From Selenomonas sp. (GTDB lineage Bacteria > Bacillota > Negativicutes > Selenomonadales > Selenomonadaceae), in assembly GCA_022482925.1 (NCBI GenBank), contig JAKVOG010000007.1:62001-126000 (forward strand): 64,000 nucleotides of DNA, written 5' to 3'. The position numbers and the translations under genes were made by a program. Below, piece after piece: positions 42,254 to 51,825 of the stretch. Each line of letters begins with the position of its first letter. The first letter of the stretch is position 1. A model generated the notes under the pieces. It saw only the letters and a program-made list of their open reading frames with translations. It did not search any database and had not been told where the DNA came from.

Positions 42254-42440
42254 GGTCTTGCCTCCCTATTTGGTATGAATCGTTGGGAATACTATCATTT
42301 GTACTTGTTTGTTCCCGTTCAACAAGTACATTGTATACTGTTTTCGGTTTTTTGTCTACTATTTTCGATTGATATTATTATTGTCATAAATTATCACAAA
42401 TTAGGCAAAATCAGGCAAATATCGGCCCTTTCAGCTGAAA

Positions 42441-42484
42441 TAAATAATCCGTATTTATCAAATCGATAAATGCGGATTATTTTC
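42441..42484. terminator. Terminator of the alcohol dehydrogenase at 42526
   Basis: AAATAATCCG ... CGGATTATTTT with an inner ATTTATC/GATAAAT helix. Confidence 0.85.
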
Positions 42485-42525
42485 TATCTTTTTCAGTAAA
42501 CCGTTAAACTATTTTCTGCCTCAAA

Positions 42526-43605
42526 TTATTTTTTTACATAGGCTTCCAACTCGTCAGCAGCCTTGTGAAGCATATCCTGCGTAATCTTATATGGCATGAT
42601 CCGGACATCCTGATGTTTCTCAGTCGCCTGGAACACCCGATGGATCTCGTTCTCACTGGCGCCGGTCTCTTTGCGGGTAGTTGGCAGACCAATCTTCCGG
42701 CAGAATTCATAGTAACGCTTGAACTCTTCCTTCTGCCCGTCACATAACAGCAGCAGCAAAGTACCATAAGCGACCAGACCGCTATGCTGCTGGCACTGCT
42801 CGCCGGCAGAAAGATTATTGAGCTCTGTGAAGAGCGTATGCGCCATATGCCCGTTGTATTTCGGTGCAGCCAGATTCGACACCATGCCACTGGTCATGAC
42901 AACCGCCAGTACGGCTTCCTCAAATGCCTCACTGGCAACATGGTTGCGATTATCTTCCACAGCCTGTACACCATAAGCATAAAGCGGCTCTGAACACATA
43001 CGCGAAAGTGCGATGCCCAGCCCGTCCCGATGACAGAGTTTCTTGCCCCGGGAAGCAATCTGCGCCTCATAGTATTTTGCCATCGTATCACCAATGCCGC
43101 GCAGCAGGAACTCCACTGGTGCCTGCGCCAGCATACGCGTGCAAAGGAACACATGGATTGGTGGCACATCCGAGTATGCGTACTCCTGGAACGTCCCGTC
43201 CTGATGATAGATCGTAGCGATACTGGCCGTACCAGCACAGCTGCCAGCCACAGTAGGGAAGGTAAAGAGGGGCTTCCGCAGGGTATGTGCTACCTGTTTC
43301 GCCGTATCGATTACCTTGCCGCCGCCTACGGCAAAAACCATATCCGCTTCTTCAACCGCACGATCCCGGCTGATCTTGGCAATGTTCTCATAGGATGACT
43401 CACCACCAGCCAGCAGGAACCCGGTGAACTCGAGACCAACACCCTCGACGGCTTTCGTCATCTTCTCCTGTGCAGCCTCAATGCCACGGCGGCCGCCGAT
43501 TACTACTACGGTCTTGCCGTAGCGCGGACAGACCTCGCGGATCTTCTCGTATGCTTCCACCCCGACCGTATAGTCAGGGAACGTCATTGTATATCTACCT
43601 TCCAC
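42526..43605 (-). CDS. Iron-containing alcohol / glycerol dehydrogenase family protein
   Basis: A 359-residue group III dehydrogenase of the glycerol-dehydrogenase-like branch. NAD-binding TVVVIGGRRGIEAA and FAVGGGKVIDTAKQVAH; FPTVAGSCAGTASIATIYHQ; possible metal ligands in HVASEAFEEAVLAVVM and NGHMAHTLFTELNNL. GTG 43605 is the preferred start, eight bases after AAGGAGG; ATG 43587 is an alternative. The substrate cannot be deduced. It follows galM by 13 bp and may be co-transcribed, suggesting a link to sugar metabolism. Confidence 0.87.
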   Translation of the reverse strand: MEGRYTMTFPDYTVGVEAYEKIREVCPRYGKTVVVIGGRRGIEAAQEKMTKAVEGVGLEFTGFLLAGGESSYENIAKISRDRAVEEADMVFAVGGGKVIDTAKQVAHTLRKPLFTFPTVAGSCAGTASIATIYHQDGTFQEYAYSDVPPIHVFLCTRMLAQAPVEFLLRGIGDTMAKYYEAQIASRGKKLCHRDGLGIALSRMCSEPLYAYGVQAVEDNRNHVASEAFEEAVLAVVMTSGMVSNLAAPKYNGHMAHTLFTELNNLSAGEQCQQHSGLVAYGTLLLLLCDGQKEEFKRYYEFCRKIGLPTTRKETGASENEIHRVFQATEKHQDVRIMPYKITQDMLHKAADELEAYVKK

Positions 43606-43618
43606 TTGGGCTGCCTCC

Positions 43619-44750
43619 TTAGTCTTTCGGCCACAAAACATAAACCGTCTGTGATTTCCAGGTCTCACCCTTCTTCAATATCGGCTGCGGGAACTCCGAA
43701 TGCGCCAAAGCATTCGGATAGTACTGCGTCTCAAGGCAGAATCCCGTGCGACGCTGGAACTCCACGACCATCCTTGCCTTTGATGCCGCCACACAGGAAA
43801 TTGCCCGTGTAGAACTGCACGCCCGGCTGAGTCGTATAGCAGGACAGCGTCAGGCCACTCTCCTCAGACTCTGCATAGGCCGCCTTCTTCAGGACCCCCT
43901 TGAGATAATCGATTGGGCAATGTGGATCATAGCCAAACATACCCTTTTTCACTCTCGATATGGACCGGCTCGTCACGGATGATCCAGTTATGGTCATAGC
44001 CCTGACCCATCTGCAGTTCATCGAAATCATCATCGATATGGTCCCCGATTCGCGTCAGCTTCCGCAGATCCATCGGCGTTCCTTCAACCGGCAGGATACG
44101 GCCATCCGGCAACGGACTCCGCATCCGCCCAGGTATACTGATCCGCAAGGATCTGTACCTTCTGGTCCAGAACCGGTGCCGCCTTGAACCCATCCAGGTT
44201 GAAATAAGGTATGGTTTGTCAGATTGCAGATCGTATCCTGATCACTGACTGCTTCATACCGAATGGACAGCTCATTGTCATTGGACAGCGAGTACAGCAC
44301 AGACACGGTCATGTTGCCTGGATAGCCGCCTTCGCCATCTTTGCTATGATAGGTAAGCTTGACGCCCTCATATGTCTCCTCAGCCGTCCACAACTGATCA
44401 TGGAAGCCATGGAAGCCGCCATGGATATGATTCTGCATCTTCGATCCCGTATTGAGATCCAGCTGATATTCCTTGCCATTGATGACAGCCTTGCCGCCCT
44501 CGATCCGATTGGCATGACGTCCGACAACGCCACCCATGCTCGTATCATCTTTCTCATATGCTGCTGCATCCGCATAGCCGAGCACGACATCTACGAATTT
44601 CGCGTCTTTACCCATGATGCGCCAGCTGGTCAGTCGCGCCCCATAGGTCGTGATCTTCGCCTCGGTACCTTTCGTGTTACGGAGCGTATACAGCTCCACG
44701 CTGCGGCCATCGCTGAGCGTTCCAAATGCTTCTTTTCTGATAATAGCCAT
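43619..44750 (-). pseudogene. galM: Aldose 1-epimerase, multiple frameshifts
   Basis: The gene interconverts alpha and beta anomers of aldoses. Start ATG 44750 (GGAGGGATATTTC). The first frame covers about 185 residues, including IHGGFHGFHDQLW, and stops being plausible at NLTNHT, where the family expects NLTNHTYFNLDG; removing one T near 44207 restores it. Further single-base shifts are needed near 44105 (extra G), 43945 (AAAAA run) and 43762. Between them the sequence stays family-like (ILPVEGTPMDLRK, YTTQPGVQFYTGNFLCG, then TGFCLETQYYPNALAHSEFP). Four shifts could mean a true pseudogene, but the good conservation between them and the same pattern in essential genes suggest sequencing errors. 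Confidence 0.82.
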
Positions 44751-44938
44751 GAAATATCCCTCCAAGGATTTCAATTTGGAATTGATGCTGATTTCAAACA
44801 ATTCTATACAGCTTCACTTTACTCTATCCAGTTTTGTTTGTCAACCGATTTCTATTTTCTATGGGATTTTCTATCCAAGCCAGCAAAAGCACCGATAAAC
44901 ACAAAAAGGAATCAGCTGCACGCCGATCCCTCTCCTGC

Positions 44939-45613
44939 TCATAATTCGGTTACATCGATCTCGCCGATTCGATCAACTACCCGGTCCGCCAACGACAAAT
45001 CCTGCTGCCCGGAGTTCGGATTGCGGAACGCAATACAGTACATACCCGCATTCTTTGCTGCCAGAATGCCATTCTTCGTATCCTCCAGCACCATGCACTG
45101 TCCTGGCTCTACCCCCAACCGTTCGGCCGAGATCCGGTAGATAGCCGGATCCGGCTTGCCGGCCGGAAGTTCACCGCCGGAAAGCACCGACTGGAAACAA
45201 TCACGGATTCCGAACTGCTCCAGCACGGTGCGCATAACAACCGGCCAGGAAGACGTCGCCAATGCCAATGGAATTCCCTCAGCCTGCAACGCATGAATAA
45301 GCTCGACCGCCCCGGCGACTGGCCCGATTGTGCCGCTTCTCAGCACGTCCAGATAATGATCGTGCTTATACTGCACCATATCAGCCGGACAGATATCCGT
45401 TCGCTGCTCCTTGGCCAGTACTTCGCCAAATATCGCCTCACTGGTCCGCCCCATATAGTTCACCAGATCCGCTTCATTGAACGACAATCCGAAATGATGG
45501 AATGTATCCATCTTGACTCGCGAATGGATTGGCTCACTGTCAATGATAACCCCATCCATATCAAAAATAAATGCTCCAGCCTTATGTCTCAAGCCTGCCT
45601 GCTCCTTTTCCAT
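44939..45613 (-). CDS. HAD-family phosphatase / beta-phosphoglucomutase-like
   Basis: A 224-residue cytosolic HAD hydrolase. Motif I FIFDMDGVIIDSEPIH (nucleophile and acid-base Asp), motif II LALATSS, motif III Lys in AGKPDPAIYRISAERLGV, motif IV VLEDTKNGILAAKNAGM. A helical cap of class C1 lies at about 25-95. The family includes beta-phosphoglucomutase and sugar-phosphate phosphatases; the galM neighbour makes a sugar substrate plausible. The start at 45613 follows GAGGCTTTCG. Confidence 0.88.
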   Translation of the reverse strand: MEKEQAGLRHKAGAFIFDMDGVIIDSEPIHSRVKMDTFHHFGLSFNEADLVNYMGRTSEAIFGEVLAKEQRTDICPADMVQYKHDHYLDVLRSGTIGPVAGAVELIHALQAEGIPLALATSSWPVVMRTVLEQFGIRDCFQSVLSGGELPAGKPDPAIYRISAERLGVEPGQCMVLEDTKNGILAAKNAGMYCIAFRNPNSGQQDLSLADRVVDRIGEIDVTEL

Positions 45614-45647
45614 ACGAAAGCCTCCCCTTCAGCCAGGGAAGGCTTTA

Positions 45648-47366
45648 TCATTCCTCACTCTTTGTCCGCTGCTGATCACGGACCAGCAGTCCATCAAATT
45701 CTTTCTCTGGCAGTGGCCGGGAGAAATAATAGCCCTGAATCTTCTCACAGCCAATGCTGCCCAGGAAATCCACCTGCGGTTTCGTTTCTACGCCTTCTAC
45801 GACGATGCCCATATCCAGGTTCTGAGCCATGCTCACAATCGAGCGGATAATTGCACTGGCACGGCCAGAACGCTCAATTTCCCTCACAAAACCCATATCG
45901 ATCTTCAGCACATCCACCGGCAGATCCTTCAGCATATTCAACGAAGAATAACCGCTGCCAAAATCATCCATCAAAACCGGGAATCCATGCAGACGCAGCT
46001 CGCGTACTACCATCATAAGCTGATGCGGATTATCCGTGTAGGCACTCTCGGTAACCTCCAGCTTGAGCATCCACGTCTCCAGCTCATACTTCTTCACCAG
46101 CTGCATCAGGTATTCGATCAAATCCAGATTATAGAAATTCAGCCGGGATACATTCACAGAAACCGGAATCACCTTATCGCCCCGGTCCTTCTGTGCCCGC
46201 AGGAACCGGCAGGCCTCTTCCCAGACGAAGCGATCCAGCCGTACAATAAAGCCATTGCGCTCGAATACCGGAATGAATTTACCTGGCGAGATTGTCCCGT
46301 TCGTCGGATGATTCCAGCGCACCAGCGCCTCTGCACTTACAATCCGGTTCGTGCGCAGATTATAGACCGGCTGCATATAGATGCAGAACTGCCCCTCCTG
46401 CAGGGCAAATTCCATATCTCGGACGATCATCTGCTCCTCAAGCATCTGATCGCGCATGCTCTTATCATAATAGGCATAGCGGGTCATATAGTTTCCCTTG
46501 ACACGGTTCAGGGCCATATGTGCACGGTCGCACATCTGATCAACCGGCAGGAAGGCGTTATCTACCGGATAGATTCCCGCATAGAACAGGATATTATGGC
46601 TGATGCCCAATGACTGAACCGTATTATCCAGTCCGGCCAGTAATTTGTCGATGTTAAGCTGTGATGCTGGCAGGCAAAGTGCAAAATGATCTGCCTCGAT
46701 ACGGGCACAAAGCCCCTTTTCCCCCATGATTACCTTGAAATAATAGGCGGCGGTCTTCAGGATCAGGTTGCCCATCTCAATGCGGAACAGGTCATTGATT
46801 GCCTTGAAACAGCTGATATCCAGATAGACGATATCATAAGCCGTATCAGCATTTAACTGCATAAGCTCCGCTGATTTCCGATAGAAGGTCTCCCGAGTAT
46901 AGATATTCGTCAGCGGATCTTTCTCGATATACCGATGCATCTCTACCAGCTGCCGATCCTTGGCCAGCTGTTCTACTTTACGCCACTCATTCTCCAGACG
47001 CGCCATGACATTCTTCACACGACAGCGCACGATTGTCGGATTATACGGCTTCGTGATGAAATCCGCCGCTCCCATCTCCATTGCCCGAGCCTCACTGTCA
47101 GCATCACTGCGCGCCGTCATGACAATGACCGGAATCCCTGCATACTGGTCCTTCCGCTTCATGATGCCCAGGAGTTCATACCCGTCCATCACAGGCATGA
47201 CCAAATCAGCCAGCACGATGCCCACGTGCTGGTTCTCGATGACCTTCAAAGCCTCTTGTCCGTTCACGGCCTCAACGATCGTATATTCATCCTGGAAGAA
47301 CTGGGTCAGAACTGCCCGGTTGATCTCCACATCGTCGACTATCAGCATCACAGTTTTTTCATCCAT
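45648..47366 (-). CDS. Response regulator with degenerate GGDEF and active-looking EAL domain
   Basis: A 572-residue signalling protein. The receiver domain (about 1-120) has the acidic pair in LIVDDVEIN, the phosphoacceptor Asp in VLADLVMPVMDGYE and Lys in ITKPYNP. The GGDEF domain (about 155-310) has RIEADHFA in place of R-x-GGDEF-A, so it should not make c-di-GMP. The EAL domain (about 320-565) keeps EALVRW, NVSRLNF, LEVTESAY, DDFGSGYSSL, LKIDMGFV, VEGVET and QGYYFSRP, all metal- and substrate-binding residues, so phosphodiesterase activity is likely. Start ATG 47366 follows AAGAAGGCG. No histidine kinase is adjacent. It would lower c-di-GMP sensed by the PilZ protein at 23801. Confidence 0.92.
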   Translation of the reverse strand: MDEKTVMLIVDDVEINRAVLTQFFQDEYTIVEAVNGQEALKVIENQHVGIVLADLVMPVMDGYELLGIMKRKDQYAGIPVIVMTARSDADSEARAMEMGAADFITKPYNPTIVRCRVKNVMARLENEWRKVEQLAKDRQLVEMHRYIEKDPLTNIYTRETFYRKSAELMQLNADTAYDIVYLDISCFKAINDLFRIEMGNLILKTAAYYFKVIMGEKGLCARIEADHFALCLPASQLNIDKLLAGLDNTVQSLGISHNILFYAGIYPVDNAFLPVDQMCDRAHMALNRVKGNYMTRYAYYDKSMRDQMLEEQMIVRDMEFALQEGQFCIYMQPVYNLRTNRIVSAEALVRWNHPTNGTISPGKFIPVFERNGFIVRLDRFVWEEACRFLRAQKDRGDKVIPVSVNVSRLNFYNLDLIEYLMQLVKKYELETWMLKLEVTESAYTDNPHQLMMVVRELRLHGFPVLMDDFGSGYSSLNMLKDLPVDVLKIDMGFVREIERSGRASAIIRSIVSMAQNLDMGIVVEGVETKPQVDFLGSIGCEKIQGYYFSRPLPEKEFDGLLVRDQQRTKSEE

Positions 47367-47469
47367 AATATCGCCTTCTTTACTTAGAGGATGCACACAG
47401 CTATATAATATCTATTATACGACAAAGACGGCAAAAAATCCTCTAATTCATACCCGCAAAAATAAATAG

Positions 47470-47513
47470 TAATGACCCTGACTGATCTTGTAGGAAATCA
47501 GCCAGGGTCATTA
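47470..47513. terminator. Terminator of the NCS2 permease gene
   Basis: AATGACCCTGACTGAT / ATCAGCCAGGGTCATT arms around 10 nt; A/T-rich flanks. Confidence 0.8.
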
Positions 47514-47556
47514 CTAAAAAAAGCTTTATGTGAATTCTATACGCCGATTGGCGCAC

Positions 47557-48837
47557 TCAGAACCTTGCCTGGAAAACAAGATTCAAGAGGAAAAGAAAGC
47601 CTATCCCATACCCCAGCGCATGGACTTCACGGACGCGCCCATTCATGAGTTTCAGCAGGGGATATGCTGTGAACCCGAACGCGAGACCCGTAGAGATGCT
47701 GCCCGACCAAGGGATCAGCACTACGACCAGAAAGGCGGGGAACCATTCCGAAAAGTCGTTGAAATCCATGTACTGAAGCTGCTGCATCATCATCGCGCCG
47801 GTAATGATGATAACCGGTGCGATGGCAGCCTGGGGTACAAAAGAAAGAAGAGGGATAAAGAAAAGAGAGAGGGCAAACAGCACAGCTGCCACCAGAGCCA
47901 TAAGCCCTGTGCGGCCGCCGCTCGCGATACCAGCTGCACTTTCAGCAGCTGCTACCGTCGGGCTGGTGCCCAGCAAACCCGAGAACATGGTCGTAATGGC
48001 CGAGCCCTCGAAGGTTTTCTTAAATCGCCGCTGGTCAGGAAGAATTCCCTCCAGCAGTCCCATCGTCTCGAAAATCATGATCATAGACATCGAGAACACC
48101 GACAGGAGAAATGGGATACTCAACATATGGGAAAAGTCCGCCTGGAACATAAGCTCCGGATACAGACTCAGATTACTGAGATTCAGATCAAGCGGCACCG
48201 CGTCGCGAACGCCAACAAAATACCCGACCAGACTGGTCACGATAATGGCAATAAAGAAGCTGCCTACCACGCCACGCAGATAAAGTCCCAGGCTCAGCAG
48301 CAAGCCGAAGAGTGCCAGCAAGGCCACCGGATTCGTCAAAGAGCCAAGCTCAATCATGGAGCTGGTTCCCTTCTGGATCAGCTGGGCTTTCTCAAGACCA
48401 ATCTCAACCAGATACAAACCAATACCGGCTGTAATCGCACACTTCAATGAAGAAGGCACGGCCTGACTCAATCGGATACACCAATGCGTACAGGCAACAA
48501 ACGCAAAGATCAGGCCCGAAACCAGTGAAATTGCGATAGCCTCATGCCAGTGCAGCCCCATATGAACACAGATCGTATAAGTGAAGAACGCATTGATGCC
48601 CATCCCCGGCGTCAGCACGATTGGTGCATCAGCCACAAAGGCCATCAGCAGGCAACCGATTATCGACGAGAATATCGTCGCAAAAACTGACAACTCAGCC
48701 GGAATACCAGCATCTGCCAGGATCAACGGATTGACGATAATGATGTACGAGATGGCGAAAAATGCTGTAACACCCGCAATCAATTCCCGCTGCCAGACTT
48801 TGCGGTCTTTAAGCGCACCGCCAAATAAAGTTTTCAT
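47557..48837 (-). CDS. NCS2-family purine/xanthine permease (AzgA-like)
   Basis: A 426-residue inner-membrane nucleobase:proton symporter with about 12-14 helices. Family segments: FFAISYIIIVNPLILADAG at the N-terminus, TPGMGINAFFTYTICVHMG in the third helix region, GLLGTSPTVAAAESAAGIAS (re-entrant substrate loop) and SGRTGLMALVAAVLFALSLF. The pattern matches the AzgA (guanine/hypoxanthine) branch. The ATG at 48837 has a GAAGGGAGAACGCAG site. Confidence 0.9.
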   Translation of the reverse strand: MKTLFGGALKDRKVWQRELIAGVTAFFAISYIIIVNPLILADAGIPAELSVFATIFSSIIGCLLMAFVADAPIVLTPGMGINAFFTYTICVHMGLHWHEAIAISLVSGLIFAFVACTHWCIRLSQAVPSSLKCAITAGIGLYLVEIGLEKAQLIQKGTSSMIELGSLTNPVALLALFGLLLSLGLYLRGVVGSFFIAIIVTSLVGYFVGVRDAVPLDLNLSNLSLYPELMFQADFSHMLSIPFLLSVFSMSMIMIFETMGLLEGILPDQRRFKKTFEGSAITTMFSGLLGTSPTVAAAESAAGIASGGRTGLMALVAAVLFALSLFFIPLLSFVPQAAIAPVIIITGAMMMQQLQYMDFNDFSEWFPAFLVVVLIPWSGSISTGLAFGFTAYPLLKLMNGRVREVHALGYGIGFLFLLNLVFQARF

Positions 48838-49075
48838 GAACTGCGTTCTCCCTTCTTTCTGCTCATTCCGTATTGCATAACCTAGTTTACACGCTTGTGC
48901 GTTCTAAAAAAAGGACATCTGTCTATAATGTCCTAATTTTCCTCAGTTATTTTTATTCTGAATCTTCTTTTTATCCGATTGCATTTTCGCTTACAATCGG
49001 GGTTTCACTATCTGCAGGAAATATTATATAATAGAAACAACTATCATGTCAGATGGCATCAGAAAGGATATCGAT

Positions 49076-49732
49076 ATGAAACTAGATTATATGCTGGCTC
49101 ATATGCCTGAAGAAATCAAACGCCAGACCACCCACCGGTTTTTTCTGCCAGGTGAATCCGTCGTCCGCAAGGGCGAGCGGGCAGATCACGTCTTCCTGAT
49201 CCTAAAAGGCAGCACCCGTGTCAGCAACGAATTTGCCAGTGGCCAGCGCTTCACCTTCGGTTCATTGGAAGTTCCCGACCTGATTGGCGACCTGGAGGTT
49301 CTGGCCGGCCAGCCGGCCTTCTCTGCTTCCAACGAAGCCGTCACTACCTGTGACGTGCTGACGATGAGCGCTGCTACCTTCCTGCAATGGATGCGGGCCG
49401 ACAACGACTTCGCACTGGCTGTAGCCCAGCTCCTGGCAGCCAAGATGTATCCGACCTCCAACGAAGCCGGCCGCGTTAAGTTTCTGCCCAGCCTGGAACG
49501 GCTGCACACCTATCTTGTCAAACGCCTGGGCGATATCCAGACCGATCTTTTTATCCTGCATACCAGTCGTCAGCAGATTGCCGACGACATCGGCACCAGC
49601 GTCAAAACAGTCAACCGCGGAGTCACCAAGCTAAAAGAAGCCGGACTGATCAGCCTGCATCACGGCAAGATCACCATCAATCCGGAGCAGCAGCGGGCAT
49701 TACGCGAAACAATGCCGATTACCGACGACTAA
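49076..49732 (+). CDS. Crp/Fnr family transcriptional regulator
   Basis: A 218-residue regulator. A cyclic-nucleotide-binding-type beta barrel (about 20-125: FFLPGESVVRKGERADHVFL, GDLEVLAGQPAFSASNE) precedes a C-terminal winged helix (about 150-215: TSRQQIADDIGTSVKTVNRG, VTKLKEAGLISLHHGKI). There are no Fnr-type N-terminal Cys residues, so it is not an Fe-S oxygen sensor. Start ATG 49076 is chosen for AAAGGA eight bases upstream. A membrane-anchored protein follows 20 bp later. Its effector is unknown. Confidence 0.88.
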   Translation: MKLDYMLAHMPEEIKRQTTHRFFLPGESVVRKGERADHVFLILKGSTRVSNEFASGQRFTFGSLEVPDLIGDLEVLAGQPAFSASNEAVTTCDVLTMSAATFLQWMRADNDFALAVAQLLAAKMYPTSNEAGRVKFLPSLERLHTYLVKRLGDIQTDLFILHTSRQQIADDIGTSVKTVNRGVTKLKEAGLISLHHGKITINPEQQRALRETMPITDD

Positions 49733-49752
49733 CCATAATGAAAGGAATACTC

Positions 49753-50245
49753 ATGCATTACACCTGGAAAAAATCAATTCTGCTCATCGGACTTGCCCTG
49801 ATGCTGGTCGGTATATTTGGGCTCTCCTATACCTGGCATATCGATCACCGCAATGCCGAAAACCTGTCGGCTTACTGCCGCATCGACTTCCAGAGTTCCC
49901 ATAATGAAGCCGGTGCCCTTGAGGGTGCGGTACTGACGCTTTGGGATTGGCGCTATGATAACGCCAGGCTGAAACCGGAAGCCATCCTCTACACCGATGG
50001 CGCTGCCTGGGAAATGAAAGCAGCTGTCAAACAGACAGCCCCGCCCCAGGACAGCAAAAACGCATAAATATCAGAACGAGAACAAACTCTTTGTCGAGCT
50101 GCCTCATTCCAGCCTCGCGGCAATAAAAAAAGCGGACAGCGTACGCTTCCGCTTCTATTATGATAATGGACAGACCATCGACCTGCCGCTCAATGATCCC
50201 GATCTGGAATACTGGAAACGGCAGGTCGAATATTATTTCTTATAA
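49753..50245 (+). CDS. Single-pass membrane protein, unknown, one frameshift
   Basis: ATG 49753 follows AAAGGAATACTC. One N-terminal helix (SILLIGLALMLVGIFGLSY) leads to an extracytoplasmic domain (AYCRIDFQSSHNEAGALEGA...). The frame as read stops at 50067, but the next frame continues with a natural domain (YQNENKLFVELPHSSLAAIK, SVRFRFYYDNGQTIDLP, YWKRQVEYYFL) and stops at 50245; one surplus A in an AAAAA run near 50055 explains this. The corrected protein has about 163 residues. Its end overlaps the convergent alr gene. Probably in an operon with the Crp/Fnr gene. Confidence 0.65.
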
Positions 50246-51342
50246 ATACGCGGCACCCTCGGAGCAATCAGGCAGGGAATCTCATAGTTGATCGTTCCCA
50301 GCCAGTCGGCGGCTTCGTCGATGGTCAGCGTCTCACTGCCAAACAGTGTAGCGGTATCGCCAATGCTGACCTCGGGGATATCGGTCACATCGATCATGAC
50401 CTGATCCATGCAGACCCGGCCCGCAATCGGTGCGCGGCGGCCATGGATCTCGACGCAGCCTTTCTCCGCATAAGCGCGGATGTATCCATCAGCATAACCG
50501 ATTGGCAAGGTCGCAATGCGGCATTCCTTTTCGGCTATGAACTTACGGCCATAGCCGATGCTTTCGCCCGGGTGCAGCGTCTTCAGCCATACGACCCTGG
50601 CCTGCAGCTTCATGAGCGGACACAGCTCAATCGGATGTGATACCTCATCGGACGGCCACATGCCATACTGGATAACCCCTGCCCGTACCATATTAAAGTG
50701 AGCCTCAGGAATCTCAAGGATAGCCGCCGACTCGGCAATATGGCAGAGAGGCAGCGCAATCCCCTGCTCTTTTACTGCAGCAATCGCCTGCTGAAACTTA
50801 GCCAGCTGCATCCGTGTATAGGCCTTGTCCCGGCAGTCTGCCATCGCAAAATGGGAGAACATTCCTTCGATCTCGATTCCGGGCAGTGCCGCAACCTTCG
50901 CCGCGAGCGCACCAATCTCTTCAGGCCGAACACCAATGCGTCCCATGCCCGTGTCCACTTTCAGATGGACACGCACCGTCTTATGCTGGGCGACTGCCGC
51001 TGCCGACAGCGCCCGTGGCAAGGCGTCATCGCAGACAACCTGCGTGATCTCATAGGCAACGACATCGGCAGCCTCTTCTGGCAAAACCAGCCCCAGCAGC
51101 AGAATTGGTGTTGTAAACCCTGCCTGACGCAGCTCGATGCCTTCCGACAGCGTAGCTACGGCCAGATAAGCAGCACCGGCTTCCACAGCAGCTCTCGCTA
51201 CCGGGATTGCCCCATGCCCATAGGCGTTGGCTTTCACTACGGCACAAAGTTTCACAGCCGGATTCAACTGTTTCCTGATTTCCTGATAATTATGGTTTAA
51301 AGCGCCAAGGTCGATTTCTGCCCAGGCTGCACGAATTGACAT
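50233..51342 (-). CDS. alr: Alanine racemase
   Basis: A 369-residue PLP enzyme that makes D-alanine for peptidoglycan. The PLP Lys lies in AVVKANAYGHGAIPVARAAV near the N-terminus; the TIM barrel has VHLKVDTGMGRIGVRPEE and MFSHFAMADCRDKAYTRMQL; the C-terminal beta domain has IGYGRKFIAEKECRIATLPI and RVCMDQVMIDVTDIPEVSIG with the catalytic Tyr in GYGRKF. Start ATG 51342 (AAGGAGTGCGACC). The C-terminal stop overlaps the gene on the opposite strand by 13 bp. Confidence 0.95.
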   Translation of the reverse strand: MSIRAAWAEIDLGALNHNYQEIRKQLNPAVKLCAVVKANAYGHGAIPVARAAVEAGAAYLAVATLSEGIELRQAGFTTPILLLGLVLPEEAADVVAYEITQVVCDDALPRALSAAAVAQHKTVRVHLKVDTGMGRIGVRPEEIGALAAKVAALPGIEIEGMFSHFAMADCRDKAYTRMQLAKFQQAIAAVKEQGIALPLCHIAESAAILEIPEAHFNMVRAGVIQYGMWPSDEVSHPIELCPLMKLQARVVWLKTLHPGESIGYGRKFIAEKECRIATLPIGYADGYIRAYAEKGCVEIHGRRAPIAGRVCMDQVMIDVTDIPEVSIGDTATLFGSETLTIDEAADWLGTINYEIPCLIAPRVPRIYKK

Positions 51343-51429
51343 CGTTCGGTCGCACTCCTTCTCTATACAAGGCTTATCCTCGAGATTTAAGTATAGCAAA
51401 AGTATCGGACAAAGTCCATAAAGGTAACT

Positions 51430-51825
51430 ATGATGAAAATGCTGAAAAAAGCGGATATCCTGCTTATCCTCACGTTGCTGGTCCTGTCCATGGCTCCACT
51501 GGTCAGCCTGGCCGATCAAAGACCAGACAATCTCTACGCCGATATCACCGTTGACGGTAAGCTGGAACGCCGCATCCCCCTCTCGGCCCATCAGGGTCGG
51601 GACACCTTCACGATCCAAACAAATGAAGGCTACAATACAATCTGCGTAGAGGATGCCTCGATCGCCGTCATTGCTGCCGACTGCGCCGACACCGTCTGTA
51701 TCAACACCGGCAAGGCCACGCGGACAGGCGATATCATCGCCTGTCTCCCGCACCACCTGGTTATTGAAGTAAAAGGCAGGACTGCCAGCCAGGATGCCGA
51801 TGAGGAGTTGATCCATACACGATGA
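51430..51825 (+). CDS. NusG domain II-containing exported protein
   Basis: A 131-residue protein: one N-terminal membrane helix (ADILLILTLLVLSMAPLVSL), then a NusG_II-type domain (DITVDGKLERRIPLSAHQGR, TFTIQTNEGYNTICVED) with the typical paired Cys (ADCADTVCINTG), and the closing GDIIACLPHHLVIEVKG. In Firmicutes this family lies next to Gx transporter genes and FAD:protein FMN transferase-type functions. Its stop overlaps the next start by 4 bases, so the two form an operon. Confidence 0.85.
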   Translation: MMKMLKKADILLILTLLVLSMAPLVSLADQRPDNLYADITVDGKLERRIPLSAHQGRDTFTIQTNEGYNTICVEDASIAVIAADCADTVCINTGKATRTGDIIACLPHHLVIEVKGRTASQDADEELIHTR

